Shown here one piece after another: positions 62,154 to 64,000 of a stretch of DNA of 64,000 nt (its first letter is position 1; each line of letters begins with the position of its first letter). Source of the stretch: Calliopsis andreniformis. Taxonomy: Eukaryota; Arthropoda; Insecta; Hymenoptera; Andrenidae. The notes under the pieces were generated by a model. The model saw only the letters and a list, made by a program, of their open reading frames with translations, was not told the DNA's origin and ran no database searches. The stretch lies in assembly GCF_051401765.1 (NCBI RefSeq), contig NC_135071.1:13866961-13930960 (forward strand), read 5' to 3'. The translations under genes were made by a program, and so were the position numbers.

Positions 62154-64000
62154 TGGAGCATTTCCATACCGCGGAACACTTTTACACGGAAGAAGCAAAT
62201 TTCATGTATGCCATAGGATTCGATGACATTTTGCCACTCATTGAACTGCAAATGTGCGGTTTTCACGTTATCGTGATGCATTTCTCAAACGCTAGCGCGG
62301 TCCAATGATAAATTCGCGCGCATAAATGAAAGTGCAATAACCACAACAAAGCTCTGTCAACTGTATGCACGCATAGGTGCGCCCGTATGTACCGTTTTCC
62401 AGTTCCATTAGCGTAATCCTGACTGTGTACACATACTTCGGCTCAATTGTTCATAGCTGTACGACAGGAATAATTAACAAGTTGAGTTTTTGGCGAGGCC
62501 TACAATTACAGAGGAGACAGACAAAAATGTAATAAGAGCGAACGAAAAGTCAAGTACATCGATCAACAGATGTTTCAATGAAACTTGTCAAGTGTCTTCC
62601 AACACTGATAGCACTCCAATCAAGTCATTCTGTTGTTATGTACACTCATATCTCACAGTCCGTTTTCATTAAACCGACACGTCAGTTTTCATGAATCGCG
62701 ACTGCTGGCGCCACCCGAACTAAAGAGAGGACATCCCTACAGAAGACAACTGTGATAAATTAGTTCGAATATATTTTGAAAAGGACCTGTACTAATGCAG
62801 CAGGGCGCAAACAGAGGTGAAGACATTAACATAGATGCTTCATATCACTGGCAGGATAAACAGGGTCCTCAAAAAAGCCACGATAAAACATGTTACTGAG
62901 GATAAAATTAAGGAAGCACTCAGTTTCTTTGAGAACATGTTCTCATAGCTGTCGCCATCTGGGGTCTGTGAAACATCCTCTTTATGCGAGATTCGAACTA
63001 CTGGTATAGGAAATAATAGACCTCTAGGTAGTAATCTTAAAGTAGGAACAGTACCAGAATAATGAACTAGAAGGCTCACAAAAAGATAGCAATTAGCTTA
63101 GCTTTGAAATAACTAGTGATATTCTTCATGGAACGAGTCTTCTGTTTCCTAGGAGACCAGCTATACCTGCCATTTACCTAGCACACATATGTATCTCTCT
63201 GGCTCAGACAGTCGATGCAGGGAGTCAATCAGCAACCTTCCATAGCTTTCCATATTCATATCTCCGTTTCGATGCAGAAGTACCAGCGGAGCTGCTTCTT
63301 GAAATTTCCCATTCCACTAGAACAGTCCCGCTTATGAAACAAGCGTCTCGTTCCTCGAAGCAAATAGCTGTGGTAGAGGTTCATGTGACCAGGAATGGCT
63401 GCATGCCTGAACTAACTAACCTGGAAACTAACCGAAGCACAGTGAGCCTGGACAGTCAACAGGAGGAAGAAACTGACACACGTGGTGGAGGAGAGATTAA
63501 AAGCTAGCGGAGTAAGCCAAGTATTATAACACGTGGGACCAAAGTACCAATATATAAACGCAAAAGCAGCGAAGCTTTGAAATCCTCAAACATATCAGAC
63601 ACCTTTGTAAGACCTAGGTCGCTTTACAGTTTAGAATCCATCACACCTACACCTGGTAAAATTTCCAGAGGACACCAGAAACTACCATAGAATGTAGAAT
63701 GCAAAGCAGCGGTCTTCCAGGTCCTCTGCCAAATTGAACACCATCACTTGGGACACTTAGAGCTCCGAGAGGACTACACGTGATTCAGAGCTATGAATCT
63801 TCAATCGCTACATGTGTCCCATAGCTTCTTATCCGTGTGCGCTGTGCTACTTGCTCTCTACAAACACAGGCAAAACTTTTGCAGGGGACACACTGTCGCA
63901 GCTTCGGTCTCCGATTGATTTGCGAGACAGGACGCGTAACTGACGATGTATCTGTGCACTGTATTTTCCAGCATCCACGTCCCTTGGCGCACGCACAGGG
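62154..64000. other. Non-coding stretch, no gene recognised
   Basis: Mixed DNA. A TATATAAA at 63551-63558 has no identifiable gene downstream. The frames at 62490-62672 and 62840-63079 are unrecognised. No repeat or RNA gene was seen up to the end of the window. Confidence 0.4.

Noticed and set aside
62980..63000. Minus-strand GTTCGAATC-like word suggesting a tRNA
   Set aside because: Flanking bases cannot form a T-stem and no cloverleaf can be built.

Overview
This is eukaryotic, almost certainly insect, nuclear DNA, and it reads as non-coding throughout. There are no bacterial-style gene arrays, ribosome binding sites, CRISPR arrays or phage genes. The longest start-to-stop open frame is about 135 codons (37092-37499), which 64 kb of random DNA of this composition would be expected to produce. 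No frame matched a protein family I recognise. The scattered CCTAACCTAA-type motifs (for example 21027-21057 and 53170-53212), the very uneven CpG content and the short decayed DNA transposons suggest a hymenopteran, possibly a bee. That assignment is inference. The window is best read as intergenic or long-intron sequence; any real exons are too short for me to call.

The DNA is a compositional patchwork. CpG-dense blocks lie near 861-1480, 5190-5740, 11830-12090, 13440-13830, 25261-25690, 30100-30340, 35431-36000, 37281-37520, 42541-42960, 43800-44200, 46140-46560, 51681-52030 and 57820-58130. Several carry strong promoter-type sites: GCGCATGCGC palindromes (NRF-1/Ewg type), a CRE palindrome, E-boxes, paired E2F-like sites and Pho/YY1-type CCGCCATCTT. 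Between them lie AT-rich stretches and CpG-depleted patches, the clearest being 28801-29340 with only 2 CpG in 540 bp.

The best supported features are repeats. A 1.12 kb foldback element at 22198-23317 has arms of about 470 and 515 bp, TATA on both sides and no transposase. A 253-bp inverted-repeat element lies at 48810-49062. Two short hAT-like elements of one family are at 6114-6246 (flanked by matching 8-mers, 6/8) and 17352-17498. Two old tandem duplications lie at 53861-54167 (unit about 150 bp) and 61747-62153 (unit 207 bp). There are also a 16-bp-unit minisatellite (4095-4182), a CTAACCT-type degenerate array (49139-49211), a pair of related roughly 150-bp elements (43853-44011 and 44970-45108), a 16-bp perfect inverted repeat bounding 56371-56593, and low-complexity A/T tracts.

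Nothing here supports a multi-gene pathway or operon. The main interest lies in the hairpin-forming repeats and in the clusters of promoter-like palindromes in DNA with no visible gene.
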